Below are positions 25,621-33,716 of a stretch of DNA of 64,000 nt, one piece after another. The stretch's first letter is position 1. Each line of letters starts with the position of its first letter. Source of the stretch: an uncultured Collinsella sp. (GTDB taxonomy: Bacteria > Actinomycetota > Coriobacteriia > Coriobacteriales > Coriobacteriaceae). The stretch is from contig URKG01000010.1 in assembly GCA_900548265.1 (NCBI GenBank), positions 7,001-71,000 of the forward strand. Reading direction: 5' to 3'. Both the position numbers and the translations under genes were made by a program. The notes under the pieces are model-generated. The model searched no databases, was not told the DNA's origin, and saw only the letters and a list, made by a program, of their open reading frames with translations.

Positions 25621-26822
25621 CGCTCAAGCTGGGCCAGCAGCTCCTCGACGACCTCGACGGCGTCCCCAACAACCTTGTACTGGGCAGCACCAAAAATGGG
25701 GGCATCCGGGTCCTCGTTGATGGCGATGATGCACTCCGCCCCACCGATGCCGGCAAGATGTTGGATGGCGCCCGAAACACCGATACTCACGAGAAGCCTG
25801 GGCGAAACCGATACGCCCGTCTGGCCAATCTGGTGGCGATACTCCAGCCAACCCGCCTCCACGACGGGACGCGTGCAACCAAGCTCGGCACCCAGGGCAT
25901 CGGCGAGCCTTCGCATCAGGGGCAGATTCTTCTTGGAGCCAATGCCGCGGCCCACCACGACCAAGCGCTCGGCATCGGCAATCGAAGCCTGCTGCCCCCA
26001 CTCCTCGGCGGGAATCGAGATCTCGACACGGGCCTTAACGTCTTCCGCAAGCATCACCTGGGTGATCGTGCCGGAGCGGCCGTAGTCGAAGTCGTGAGCC
26101 TTAAAGATGCCGGGACGAACCGTTGCCATCTGCGGACGGTGGTTGGGGCAAATGATGGTGGCCATCAAGTTGCCGCCAAACGCCGGGCGCGTCTGCTGCA
26201 GTAGGCCCGACTCCGCATCCATCGAAAGCACGGTGCAGTCGGCCGTAAGACCCGTCTGCAAACGCACGGCAACGCCGGGTGCCAGTTCGCGACCAAAAGC
26301 GGTCGCACCATATAGGATGGCCTCGGGTTTGCGTTCGGCTACCAAATCGCAGATCAAGCGGGCGTAGACCTCCGCATCGTTTTGGCGCAGGCGCTCGTCG
26401 CGACAGGCCAGGACTTCGTCGGCGCCCGCGCAAACCAGATGCTCCAGGTCCCCAAGCGAGCCCTCGGGGCTTATGCCGACCAGTGCCACCAGACGGCAGC
26501 CGCGAGCATCGGCAAGCTCGCGCCCCTTGCCCATGAGCTCGTAGGCCACGGGAGCCACGGCATCGTGCTCGTCAGTCTGCACGAAGACCCAAATGTCTCG
26601 ATATGCATCAAGGTCCACCGTACCAGCGGCCTCATCACGCTCGATCGAGATAGCGTTGACGGGGCAGGCGTCGACGCACCCACCGCATAGGATGCAGCCG
26701 TCGGTTACGCGGGCGCATCGGCTGGGTCGCTCGCCTTCCACTACGATGCCGCCCGAGGCACAGGCGCGAACGCAGCGACCGCAGCCGATACAGGCTTCGC
26801 TATCGATAATCAGTCCGCTCAT
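25617..26822 (-). CDS. etfA: electron-transfer flavoprotein alpha subunit with N-terminal 2[4Fe-4S] ferredoxin domain
   Basis: A 401-residue LctC/EtfA-type protein. The first 62 residues hold two cluster motifs, CIGCGRCVRAC and CILCGGCVDACP, each able to bind a [4Fe-4S] cluster. The EtfA N-terminal domain follows, and the C-terminal FAD-binding domain shows GRGIGSKKNLPLM, HQIGQTGVSVSPRL, and SGAIQHLAGIGGAECIIAINEDPDAPIF. Its ATG directly follows the stop of the dehydrogenase-EtfB fusion gene, so both proteins should be made together and form one complex. An iron-sulfur EtfA of this kind is known from the electron-confurcating lactate dehydrogenase of Acetobacterium woodii (LctBCD). Confidence 0.92.
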   Translation of the reverse strand: MSGLIIDSEACIGCGRCVRACASGGIVVEGERPSRCARVTDGCILCGGCVDACPVNAISIERDEAAGTVDLDAYRDIWVFVQTDEHDAVAPVAYELMGKGRELADARGCRLVALVGISPEGSLGDLEHLVCAGADEVLACRDERLRQNDAEVYARLICDLVAERKPEAILYGATAFGRELAPGVAVRLQTGLTADCTVLSMDAESGLLQQTRPAFGGNLMATIICPNHRPQMATVRPGIFKAHDFDYGRSGTITQVMLAEDVKARVEISIPAEEWGQQASIADAERLVVVGRGIGSKKNLPLMRRLADALGAELGCTRPVVEAGWLEYRHQIGQTGVSVSPRLLVSIGVSGAIQHLAGIGGAECIIAINEDPDAPIFGAAQYKVVGDAVEVVEELLAQLER

Positions 26823-29243
26823 CTATGCCATCCCCTCGATAATCTTGGCAAGCTTTGCCGCCTGCTCGGACGCCGTCCCCTCAACGGTCTCGCACGTTTG
26901 GTCACGGTCGGGCACAAACGAGCGCACGACCTGTGTCGGCGACCCGGCAAGGCCGCAACGCGCGGGGTCGGCGTTCACGTCGGCGGCACTGACCACGCGC
27001 GCGTCCGCCTCCTCCGCCGCACGAATACCGGCAATACTTGGCATACGCAACTGGCCAATCTCCTTGGCAGTCGTCATCGCGCACGGCATCTCAAGATACA
27101 CCGTCTCCTCGCCGGCATCGCATCCGTGAACGAGCGCCAGCGAGCCACACGTCGTAAAGCCCGCGCTTTGCACGCAGCTCACGTCGGTCACGCAGGGAAT
27201 CTCAAAGGCACCGGCAAGCTCGGGACCGATCTGGGCCGTATCGCCATCCACCGCCATCTTGCCGCAGATGAGCAGGTCGAAGTCCTCGTCGAGCGCTTCG
27301 ATGCCGCACTTGAGGGCGTAGGTGGTTGCCAGGGTATCGGCACCTGCAAAGGCGCGATCGGTCAGCAGCAGCGCGTCGTCGGCACCGCGGGCGATGCAGT
27401 CGCGCAGCAGTGACTCGGTCGCGGGGATGCCCATCGACACCACCGTCACGCGCACATCCATGCCAAAGCCGATAAAGTCGTCCTTCAGCGCCAGCGCGCA
27501 TTCCAAAGCACTCGCGTCAAAGGGATTAATGACCGCCTGCTTGCCATCGCGCACGATGGTATTGGTCTTGGGGTCCATCTTGACCTCGGTGCTGCCCGGC
27601 ACGGCCTTGACGCACACCACCATATGGAAATCGCTCATCTTCACGCGCCCCCCTTTCTGGACGAGCTCATCCAAGAGCTTCTCCGAAAACAGGTTACCGC
27701 GACCCAGCTGCCCGTCAGGATCGAGCTGGAGCTTGAGCCGCGCCGACTCGACCATGGCCTCGTGACCGTACATCGTCTCCAAGAAGCCCGCCTTGATCTT
27801 GCCGACGCCGTGTTCTGCGGAGACGGCGCCGCCCATGACCGTGACCTCGGAAGCCCACTGGGCAAAGAGTTCTCCGCCGCGGCGATAATCCTGCGCATCG
27901 CGCGGCAGAATGTTCACATGCAGATGGTTGTTACCGATGTGCCCCCAGGCGGCAGATTCAAGCCCACTTTCGGCCAACGTGCGGCGATAGAGGGCCACGA
28001 CATCGGCCAAGTGCGCGTTGGGCACCGACATGTCCGAACCCAGTTTGGTGATGGTGGGATCCATGCGGCGGCGCTCGTCGATGAGCATGTTGACGCTCTC
28101 GGGCACCGCATGGCGGAAGAATCGCTGACACTCGCGATCGACCTCGGTGCGCGCGACCCATGTCGCATCGTCACTGCCGCCCGCAAGCTCCAGTACCCAC
28201 CCCAAGTGATACAGCTCCTCAGTCGCCTGAACTTCGTCGTCGCAGTCGAGCTCCACGTAGACACAGACCTTGGCCTCTTTGTCGAGCGCAGGCAGCGAGG
28301 CGAACGCGGTCGACTGTTCACGCTGACGACGCAGGATATCCAGGGCGCCCGCATCGAAATATTCGATGGCAGCCGCATGGGACAGGACGGGACGCACAGA
28401 ATCGGTGAAGGACACGGCCTTGTCTTCGCTGTCAAAGAAGCAGCTCACGCCCCAAACGACCGCAGGTGCCGCTTGCAGGGCAATCTCGAGCTCGGTGACA
28501 ACGCCGAGCGTGCCGCAAGCGCCGATAAACAGATCGATGGCATCCATATCGTCAGCAACGAAATAGCCTGAGGCATTTTTTGTCTTGGGCATGGTATAGC
28601 CGGGAAGATCGAGCTCGAGCGTACGGCCCGCTGCCGTCACGAGCGACAGGTGGCGGCCCTGGGCAAAAGCCTCGCCGCGCTGAAGCTCAAGCAAATCGCC
28701 ATCAGCCAGCGCGACGTGGAGTCCCGTGATATGTGGGCGTATGGGGCCGTAGGCGTAGCTGCGGGCACCGGAGGCGTTACATGCCGCCATGCCGCCCAGA
28801 CAGGCAGACGCCTCGGTGGGATCGGTGGGAAAGAACTGCTCGGGGGCCTCTTGAAACTCATCGTAGGCCTTAAGCGATGCCTGGTCCCAGCCAGCGGTCG
28901 GCAGCACCTTCTTGCTCAGCTGCTTGCGCAGCTCCGAGAGCACAACACCCGGCTCCACGCGCAGTAGAAAGCGGCCTTGTTCATCGCGGCGAAGGCCCAA
29001 GTAGCGATTCATACGGGAAGTATTGAGGATATGCCCGCCGTGGGGCACGGCGCCGGCGGCAAGGCCGGTTCGGGCGCCCTGAACCGTTACCGGAACACAC
29101 TCGGCATGGAGCTTTCCCAAAATGGCGCGGACCTCGTCTTCCGTTGTCGGAAACGAGATGCTCGAGGCCTCGCCCGATGCGCGAGACTCATCGCGACCAT
29201 ACTCTTCGAACTCGTCGGTGAAGGGTTTGATGGTTACAGACAC
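26823..29243 (-). CDS. FAD-linked 2-hydroxyacid (lactate/glycolate-type) dehydrogenase fused to EtfB
   Basis: An 806-residue single frame. Residues about 1-535 are an FAD oxidase of the GlcD/LctD type: PVTVQGARTGLAAGAVP (FAD-binding PCMH domain), GACGTLGVVTE, GHIGNNHLHVN and SAEHGVGKIK near 465-480. Residues about 536-806 are EtfB: MSDFHMVVCVKAVPGSTEV, INPFDASALECAL, DLLICGKMAVDGDTAQIGPELA. In A. woodii, LctD, LctB (EtfB) and LctC (EtfA) are separate and couple lactate oxidation by NAD+ to ferredoxin oxidation; here D and B are joined and C is the next gene. GTG start at 29243 after AAAGGGGGAG. An ATG at 27638, at the junction, has AAAGGGGGG 11 nt upstream and could also give free EtfB. Confidence 0.9.
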   Translation of the reverse strand: MSVTIKPFTDEFEEYGRDESRASGEASSISFPTTEDEVRAILGKLHAECVPVTVQGARTGLAAGAVPHGGHILNTSRMNRYLGLRRDEQGRFLLRVEPGVVLSELRKQLSKKVLPTAGWDQASLKAYDEFQEAPEQFFPTDPTEASACLGGMAACNASGARSYAYGPIRPHITGLHVALADGDLLELQRGEAFAQGRHLSLVTAAGRTLELDLPGYTMPKTKNASGYFVADDMDAIDLFIGACGTLGVVTELEIALQAAPAVVWGVSCFFDSEDKAVSFTDSVRPVLSHAAAIEYFDAGALDILRRQREQSTAFASLPALDKEAKVCVYVELDCDDEVQATEELYHLGWVLELAGGSDDATWVARTEVDRECQRFFRHAVPESVNMLIDERRRMDPTITKLGSDMSVPNAHLADVVALYRRTLAESGLESAAWGHIGNNHLHVNILPRDAQDYRRGGELFAQWASEVTVMGGAVSAEHGVGKIKAGFLETMYGHEAMVESARLKLQLDPDGQLGRGNLFSEKLLDELVQKGGRVKMSDFHMVVCVKAVPGSTEVKMDPKTNTIVRDGKQAVINPFDASALECALALKDDFIGFGMDVRVTVVSMGIPATESLLRDCIARGADDALLLTDRAFAGADTLATTYALKCGIEALDEDFDLLICGKMAVDGDTAQIGPELAGAFEIPCVTDVSCVQSAGFTTCGSLALVHGCDAGEETVYLEMPCAMTTAKEIGQLRMPSIAGIRAAEEADARVVSAADVNADPARCGLAGSPTQVVRSFVPDRDQTCETVEGTASEQAAKLAKIIEGMA

Positions 29244-29588
29244 GCGAACTCCCCCTTTAGCTAACTACAGTGTTTGCAGGGAGATGTTACCGCATCGTTT
29301 CGTCGACGTGTTCGAGACCGTCTCCATAATTGGCGATTTTTACGTTCGCGCAATTCGGCGAGCGGCTGGATTTCCTCGGCAGACGATGCTTTTAACACAT
29401 ATGGCCCCGCCGTCACTGACCGCGCGATTGCCGCTCGAAAAAAGTTGGAGTATTTTTTGCCGCCTTTTACCTGCGGAGACGCCAATCCGTCAAGCATTTG
29501 GTCAGCAATTGGTCAAGTAACGGCTGATACGGTCGGCGTCGACAGCCAAAACCGATAGAAGTTTTGGCCCAGAAGCAGGGAGGTTCCC
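29244..29588. other. intergenic region between divergent operons
   Basis: 345 nt without a supportable gene. It must carry the promoters of the dehydrogenase/Etf pair (minus) and of the surface-protein operon (plus). A direct repeat TTGGTCA at 29498-29504 and 29509-29515, spaced exactly 11 bp, could be an operator. No convincing -35/-10 pair was found. Confidence 0.4.
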
Positions 29589-29885
29589 ATGGCATATTAC
29601 TGGCCCCAGTACGGCATCGCCATCGAAGTCGACGACGATCCCCATCTCCTACCTTTCGACGAAGAGGCATTCCCCGATACGACGGTCTACCACGTTACCA
29701 CCGATGTGATCTGCGACCCCGAGTCGTTCTCGGCGCTCGCCCGCCACATCGCGCATATCCACGACATCGAGCTCCCTCCCGACTTCGAAGAACTCGTCTA
29801 CTCGCGCCGTCTGATGCTTCACATGCTCTTTGGAGCGGACCCGTCCACCTTTGCACGCATCTATACCGCCAAGGATGCCGCATGA
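29589..29885 (+). CDS. 98-residue protein, possibly a stand-alone Vsr/DUF559-like domain
   Basis: Not firmly recognised. The ribosome binding site (AGGGAGG before ATG) and the ATGA overlap with the next gene show a real gene. The pattern YGIAIEVDDDPH, then VYHVTTDVI and SFSALARHIAHIHD, resembles the core and C-terminal helix of DUF559/Vsr-like nuclease-fold proteins common in Coriobacteriia. The usual basic residues are missing, so it may be an inactive or shrunken relative. There is no signal peptide, whereas the following four genes encode exported or anchored proteins. Confidence 0.6.
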   Translation: MAYYWPQYGIAIEVDDDPHLLPFDEEAFPDTTVYHVTTDVICDPESFSALARHIAHIHDIELPPDFEELVYSRRLMLHMLFGADPSTFARIYTAKDAA

Positions 29886-30391
29886 GCGCGAAGAAGCCGC
29901 CCCACTTTGCAGGCCTGGATCGTCGCAAGAAGCTCATCGTTGCCTGCTTGGCCATCGTCTGTGCCCTTGTCGCCGTAGGACTATACGCTTGGCAGTCGCA
30001 GCCCGTACCCGAGGCGGGCGCTTCGGTTACGACGGCCGAGGGCAAAACGCGCCAGGAAATCCAAGATGAGCTCGACGCCATCGTCCGCGACAACATGATG
30101 ACGATTTCGGTCGCGCCAGTCGCTCAGCTGCAGGAGGACGGCAAGCTGCGCGTCAACGTGCAAAACGTCCAAGACAATAAATTTCCCCAGCGATTCCGCG
30201 TCATCCAAAACGACGAGACCATGTACGAATCCGGTGTGGTCGAGACCGGCAAGACAATCGAGACGTGCCCCGCCGGCGGCATCAAAGAAGGCGAGGCGTA
30301 CATCGAGATCCAGGCACTCGATGCCAAGACCCTCGACAGCCACGGCAATCCGACACGTGTCAAGGTACGGGTTGAACAAGCCGAGAACTAG
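29882..30391 (+). CDS. membrane-anchored protein with extracytoplasmic domain, unknown function
   Basis: A 169-residue protein: basic N-terminus (KKPPHFAGLDRRKK), one hydrophobic anchor at about residues 19-40 (LIVACLAIVCALVAVGLYAW), then an outside domain of about 125 residues rich in beta-type alternation (KLRVNVQNV, RFRVIQND, YIEIQALD, RVKVRVEQ). Starts inside the stop of the preceding gene (ATGA), so translation is coupled. I do not recognise the family. By position it is likely an accessory protein of the surface operon that runs to 32794. Confidence 0.75.
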   Translation: MSAKKPPHFAGLDRRKKLIVACLAIVCALVAVGLYAWQSQPVPEAGASVTTAEGKTRQEIQDELDAIVRDNMMTISVAPVAQLQEDGKLRVNVQNVQDNKFPQRFRVIQNDETMYESGVVETGKTIETCPAGGIKEGEAYIEIQALDAKTLDSHGNPTRVKVRVEQAEN

Positions 30392-30480
30392 CTTTCCGGC
30401 CGACGCAGCACCGCACGCAATTCACCAGCATTCGTCCAATCATCGCGGGGACGGCCCGCGGCGAATAGAAAGGAACGACC

Positions 30481-31080
30481 ATGAACATCACCAGGAACAT
30501 GAACGGAGCCAGAGCGCTCGTCGTGGGCGCAGGGCTCGCGCTCGCGCTCGCAATGGGCGCCGCCCCGACGCCAGCTATGGCGGCCGGGCGCGTTGGAACC
30601 ACGAAGGTAATGGTCAGGACCGAGATCGACAACGTTGAGTTCAAAGTTCCGACGGTTATTCCCTTCGTCGCCAAGGCCGACGGCACGCTTCAGGGCCCCT
30701 CAGAAGACGCGACCACCATCGACAATCATTCGGCCTACGGCATCCATGTCACCAACATGAAGATCGACGCCATGAACACCTGGACCATTGCCGCCGACGC
30801 CAAGGCCGGAACCGCGCAGAACTCCATCGACTTTAAGGTCGGCCCCGACGGCGCACTCCAGAACGCCAGCGCCGCAATGCAAGGAACGGGCCTCGATCTT
30901 TCCAAGAATGCAGCCTTCGACATGGGCTACCAGGGCATTGCCGGCGGCGCGGACAAAATTAAGCTCAAGACAAGCGGAAACGTCGCCCGCGTCACGCGCG
31001 ACATCTTCCGCGTAACCGGCGAAGGCGATCAGGTTGCAACGATTACCTGGACGGTCGAGCCCGGTGCGCACACGGCATAA
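30481..31080 (+). CDS. secreted WxL-like surface protein
   Basis: A 199-residue exported protein. Signal peptide over residues 1-35 (LVVGAGLALALAMGAAPTPAMA, cleavage near AMA-AG). The mature part is predicted beta-rich and has TWTIAAD in the middle and ITWTVEPGA at the C-terminus. Two such W-containing motifs recall the two motifs of WxL domains, which bind peptidoglycan without covalent anchoring, although the third residue here is I or V rather than L. AAAGGAACG precedes the ATG. The next gene, for an LAQTG-anchored peptide, overlaps its 3' end. Family assignment is an inference. Confidence 0.7.
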   Translation: MNITRNMNGARALVVGAGLALALAMGAAPTPAMAAGRVGTTKVMVRTEIDNVEFKVPTVIPFVAKADGTLQGPSEDATTIDNHSAYGIHVTNMKIDAMNTWTIAADAKAGTAQNSIDFKVGPDGALQNASAAMQGTGLDLSKNAAFDMGYQGIAGGADKIKLKTSGNVARVTRDIFRVTGEGDQVATITWTVEPGAHTA

Positions 31081-31345
31081 GGCCGTCGCCCTGGCCGCCG
31101 CCGTCAGCATCCTAGCGTTTGGGCCAGCCATGGCCTTTGCCCAGCAAGAACAGGCGCAGGCCGCCACGCAAGTGACGGTCGACCTCTCGGAGCTCGACCG
31201 CGGCGACCGCGAGGAACCGCTGGCGCAGACAGGCGACAGACGATGGCTCTTGGCAGCAGGCGCCACAGCAGCAGGCGCGGGAACCGCCGGCCTCGGTCTG
31301 CACATCAAACGCAGCCAGAAACAAAACACGGACAGGCCGCACTAA
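31064..31345 (+). CDS. very small sortase-anchored (LAQTG) surface protein
   Basis: About 93 residues if started at the GTG at 31064, which lies 17 nt inside the 3' end of the preceding gene; a TTG at 31034 is also in frame. N-terminal signal peptide (HKAVALAAAVSILAFGPAMAFA), a mature part of only about 30 residues rich in Q, D, E and R, then a cell-wall sorting signal: LAQTG, a hydrophobic stretch (WLLAAGATAAGAGTAGLGL) and the basic tail HIKRSQK. LAQTG is a variant of LPxTG. Small LPxTG proteins of this kind accompany WxL proteins in the Csc clusters of Lactobacillales. No sortase gene is in the window. Confidence 0.75.
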   Translation: MRTRHKAVALAAAVSILAFGPAMAFAQQEQAQAATQVTVDLSELDRGDREEPLAQTGDRRWLLAAGATAAGAGTAGLGLHIKRSQKQNTDRPH

Positions 31346-31363
31346 ATTAGTTAAGGAGACTCC

Positions 31364-32794
31364 ATGGCATCGAAGAACCTTTTGCCCGTCGTCGCACTCT
31401 GCGGCGCGCTCGCAACCGGAACGCCTGTCGCCGCTTGGGCGACTCCCGTCATGGCAGACTCCTTACCAGCAGCCCTAAGTTCCGCACCAAATCCGTCGAG
31501 CGCCATTGCGTGCAAGCGTTTTTCGATCGCACAGGCCGCAATCTCGACCTCGGGATGCCTACGTCGTAATACGGACGGCTCGATAGTCGTGGATATCAAT
31601 CGTTCGAACAAGGCAAACGGCTCCCAGGCGGGGTGCGCCGTCTGCACGTGGCGCTCGGTTGTGCTCGATGCGGATGGCGATTCATGCAATTTAGAGCTGC
31701 GCATCGACATCGCTTCGGTCGATGACTCGGCGAACGGAGCGAAGGTCGCCTTCGACGGTACGTTTTTCGAGAAAGGAGGCGGTATATGTCTGGGCTGCGC
31801 CGCCGCGAATGCAGACGATGCACAGCCCACCCTCTCATTCACGGCATCGTTGCGGCTGACCAAAGCCGGCACCGATGCCATCGCGGCGGGAGAAGCGTCC
31901 CTGCTGTTCTACGCCGTCAGCGCCAAAGACACAGACGCTCATTTCGAGAAGCCAGCCGGATCACTCAGCCTTACACGAGGGATAGAGGCAGGCCCTATTG
32001 AAATCGATTCCCACGCGCAAAGCAGGCAACGTATTCTTGCCGACCCGGCACTTCTCGAAATGGAGTGGAACGGATCCGGAGCCATCGGAATTCTCCCCTC
32101 CGCGCTTGACGCCAAGACGCTCCCCCCAAACGACGGACCCATCAACGCAACCATACAAGAAGAGAGTGCGGACAAAGAAGCAGGTGCGGGCGACATGCCG
32201 TCGCCGACAAACAGCATTCCAGCTTCTTTCGAAGCACCGAATGAGCCCGCTACCGATCCAAACGATCCCGAGCTCGCGGACAGTCTGGGGCTTGCTGATC
32301 CTCAAGAGATCGATGAAGGTAACTGCTGCGTGCTTGCCGCGCTCGACCACACAGAGGTCATCGACGCTGCGAACATCGAAGTTGCCGCCGCCAATCAGCC
32401 CGTCCGCAAGTCGGCCATCATCGCATTTCCCGAATCCATCGAAGTCGTCTTTTTGCCATCGGGCGAGGTCGTGGCCCCAACACTGCTCACCTTGTTGGGC
32501 GCCAAGAATACTCGAAACGAAATTAAAAAGGTCACGGTTGTCGACCCTGCAACCACCGCCAAGCTGCGTCTATACGCCGTTGCCCCAGACGGAGGCAAGA
32601 CCTTGGAATTCGATGGCGACACACTCCTAGCCTGGCGACGTCTGGACATTATGCAAGACGTCTCGTATCAGATCGAACTCGAAGGGTTTGATCGTGCCCG
32701 CGATGCCAATATCATTGCCGCGGCTATTGAATCCCCACAGCGGCTTATGACACTGCGCTTTGAATACTATCCCTATGTCCCGACAACCACCTGA
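31364..32794 (+). CDS. large secreted protein of the surface operon, unknown function
   Basis: A 476-residue protein with signal peptide (VVALCGALATGTPVAAWATPVMA). Cysteine pairs GCAVC and CLGC, plus single cysteines and an NCC, suggest disulfide bonds or a metal site. A Pro/Asp/Glu/Ala-rich linker lies around residues 255-320 (SADKEAGAGDMPSPT to NDPELAD). A second beta-rich region follows and the protein ends LRFEYYPYVPTTT without a sorting signal or membrane anchor. TTAAGGAGA precedes the ATG, 18 nt after the LAQTG gene. I do not recognise a family. Confidence 0.75.
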   Translation: MASKNLLPVVALCGALATGTPVAAWATPVMADSLPAALSSAPNPSSAIACKRFSIAQAAISTSGCLRRNTDGSIVVDINRSNKANGSQAGCAVCTWRSVVLDADGDSCNLELRIDIASVDDSANGAKVAFDGTFFEKGGGICLGCAAANADDAQPTLSFTASLRLTKAGTDAIAAGEASLLFYAVSAKDTDAHFEKPAGSLSLTRGIEAGPIEIDSHAQSRQRILADPALLEMEWNGSGAIGILPSALDAKTLPPNDGPINATIQEESADKEAGAGDMPSPTNSIPASFEAPNEPATDPNDPELADSLGLADPQEIDEGNCCVLAALDHTEVIDAANIEVAAANQPVRKSAIIAFPESIEVVFLPSGEVVAPTLLTLLGAKNTRNEIKKVTVVDPATTAKLRLYAVAPDGGKTLEFDGDTLLAWRRLDIMQDVSYQIELEGFDRARDANIIAAAIESPQRLMTLRFEYYPYVPTTT

Positions 32795-32912
32795 GGCTTA
32801 AATGCTGCGCGTCGTTGCTAATGCCACTTATATAACGTATTAGATGAGTCGCGATGTACCTCGCATTCCACTCTGCTACGATTGCCACGTTGGCATCAAT
32901 ACGGGAGGGCTC

Positions 32913-33629
32913 ATGCCGGGCTTGGGAACAATCATCAACGTTGTGCTTTTGATTGCGGGCGGTCTTTTGGGATTAGCGGGCGGTCGCTTCATTACACCGC
33001 GCATCCAAGACACGCTCATGAAAGCATCGGGGCTGTGCGTCCTGTTTATCGGCCTGGGCGGCACCATGCAGAAGATGCTCCTTATCGATGGGGAGGCGCT
33101 GGCGACCACTGGTACCACCATGCTCATTGTCTCGTTCGCCCTCGGCTCGCTCATCGGCGAGGCCGTCAACTTGGAAGCCGCCATCGAGAACCTTGGCGAA
33201 TGGCTCAAGCGCAAGACTGGCAGTGAGGACGATAACGAGTTCACCAACGCTTTTGTCTCGGCTTCACTCACCGTCTGCATCGGTGCCATGGCTATCGTGG
33301 GATCAATCCAAGACGGCCTGCTCGGCGACTGGTCCACGCTCGCCCTCAAGGGAGCGCTGGACTGCATCATCGTCTGCACCATGACGGCCTCGCTTGGACG
33401 CGGCTGTATTTTCTCCGCCCTGCCCGTCGCCGTGTTCCAGGGGACGATTACGCTGTTTGCCGGCGCGCTCTCCCCCATCATGACCACAGCAGCCCTCAAC
33501 AGCCTTTCGCTCGTAGGATCCATGCTCATCTTCTGCGTCGGCGTCAATCTCATCCGTCCTCAGACCTTCCGCACGGCCAATATGCTTCCCTCCGTCGTCA
33601 TCGCCGTCATCTACGCCCTCCTGTTCTAA
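32913..33629 (+). CDS. DUF554 membrane protein
   Basis: A 238-residue polytopic protein of the DUF554 (YdfK/YqgA) family: MPGLGTIINVVLLIAGGLLGL start, then LCVLFIGLGGTMQKML and VSASLTVCIGAMAIVGSIQDGLLGD near residue 110, which is characteristic. Six or seven hydrophobic segments. The function of the family is unknown. ATG at 32913 after GGGAGGG was chosen over an upstream in-frame ATG at 32844. It lies between the surface operon and the Shango operon; no functional link to either is evident. Confidence 0.85.
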   Translation: MPGLGTIINVVLLIAGGLLGLAGGRFITPRIQDTLMKASGLCVLFIGLGGTMQKMLLIDGEALATTGTTMLIVSFALGSLIGEAVNLEAAIENLGEWLKRKTGSEDDNEFTNAFVSASLTVCIGAMAIVGSIQDGLLGDWSTLALKGALDCIIVCTMTASLGRGCIFSALPVAVFQGTITLFAGALSPIMTTAALNSLSLVGSMLIFCVGVNLIRPQTFRTANMLPSVVIAVIYALLF

Positions 33630-33674
33630 ATCTATCAACGCAGCGGTATCTCGAACATCTGTTTGATGCTGTGC

Positions 33675-33680
33675 TATGAT
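33675..33680 (+). promoter_or_regulatory. candidate -10 box of the Shango operon
   Basis: TATGAT, 37 nt before the sngA start codon; TCGAAC 18 nt upstream is a weak -35 match. It sits in the short gap after the DUF554 gene, so the defence operon probably has its own promoter. Confidence 0.4.
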
Positions 33681-33716
33681 ATGAGGTCACCGTAGCTGCG
33701 TTCGAGAGGAGGAGCG

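Noticed and set aside
29261..29497. 78-codon minus-strand frame between the Etf fusion and the surface operon
   Set aside because: No ribosome binding site, no family pattern, and composition like the surrounding non-coding DNA.
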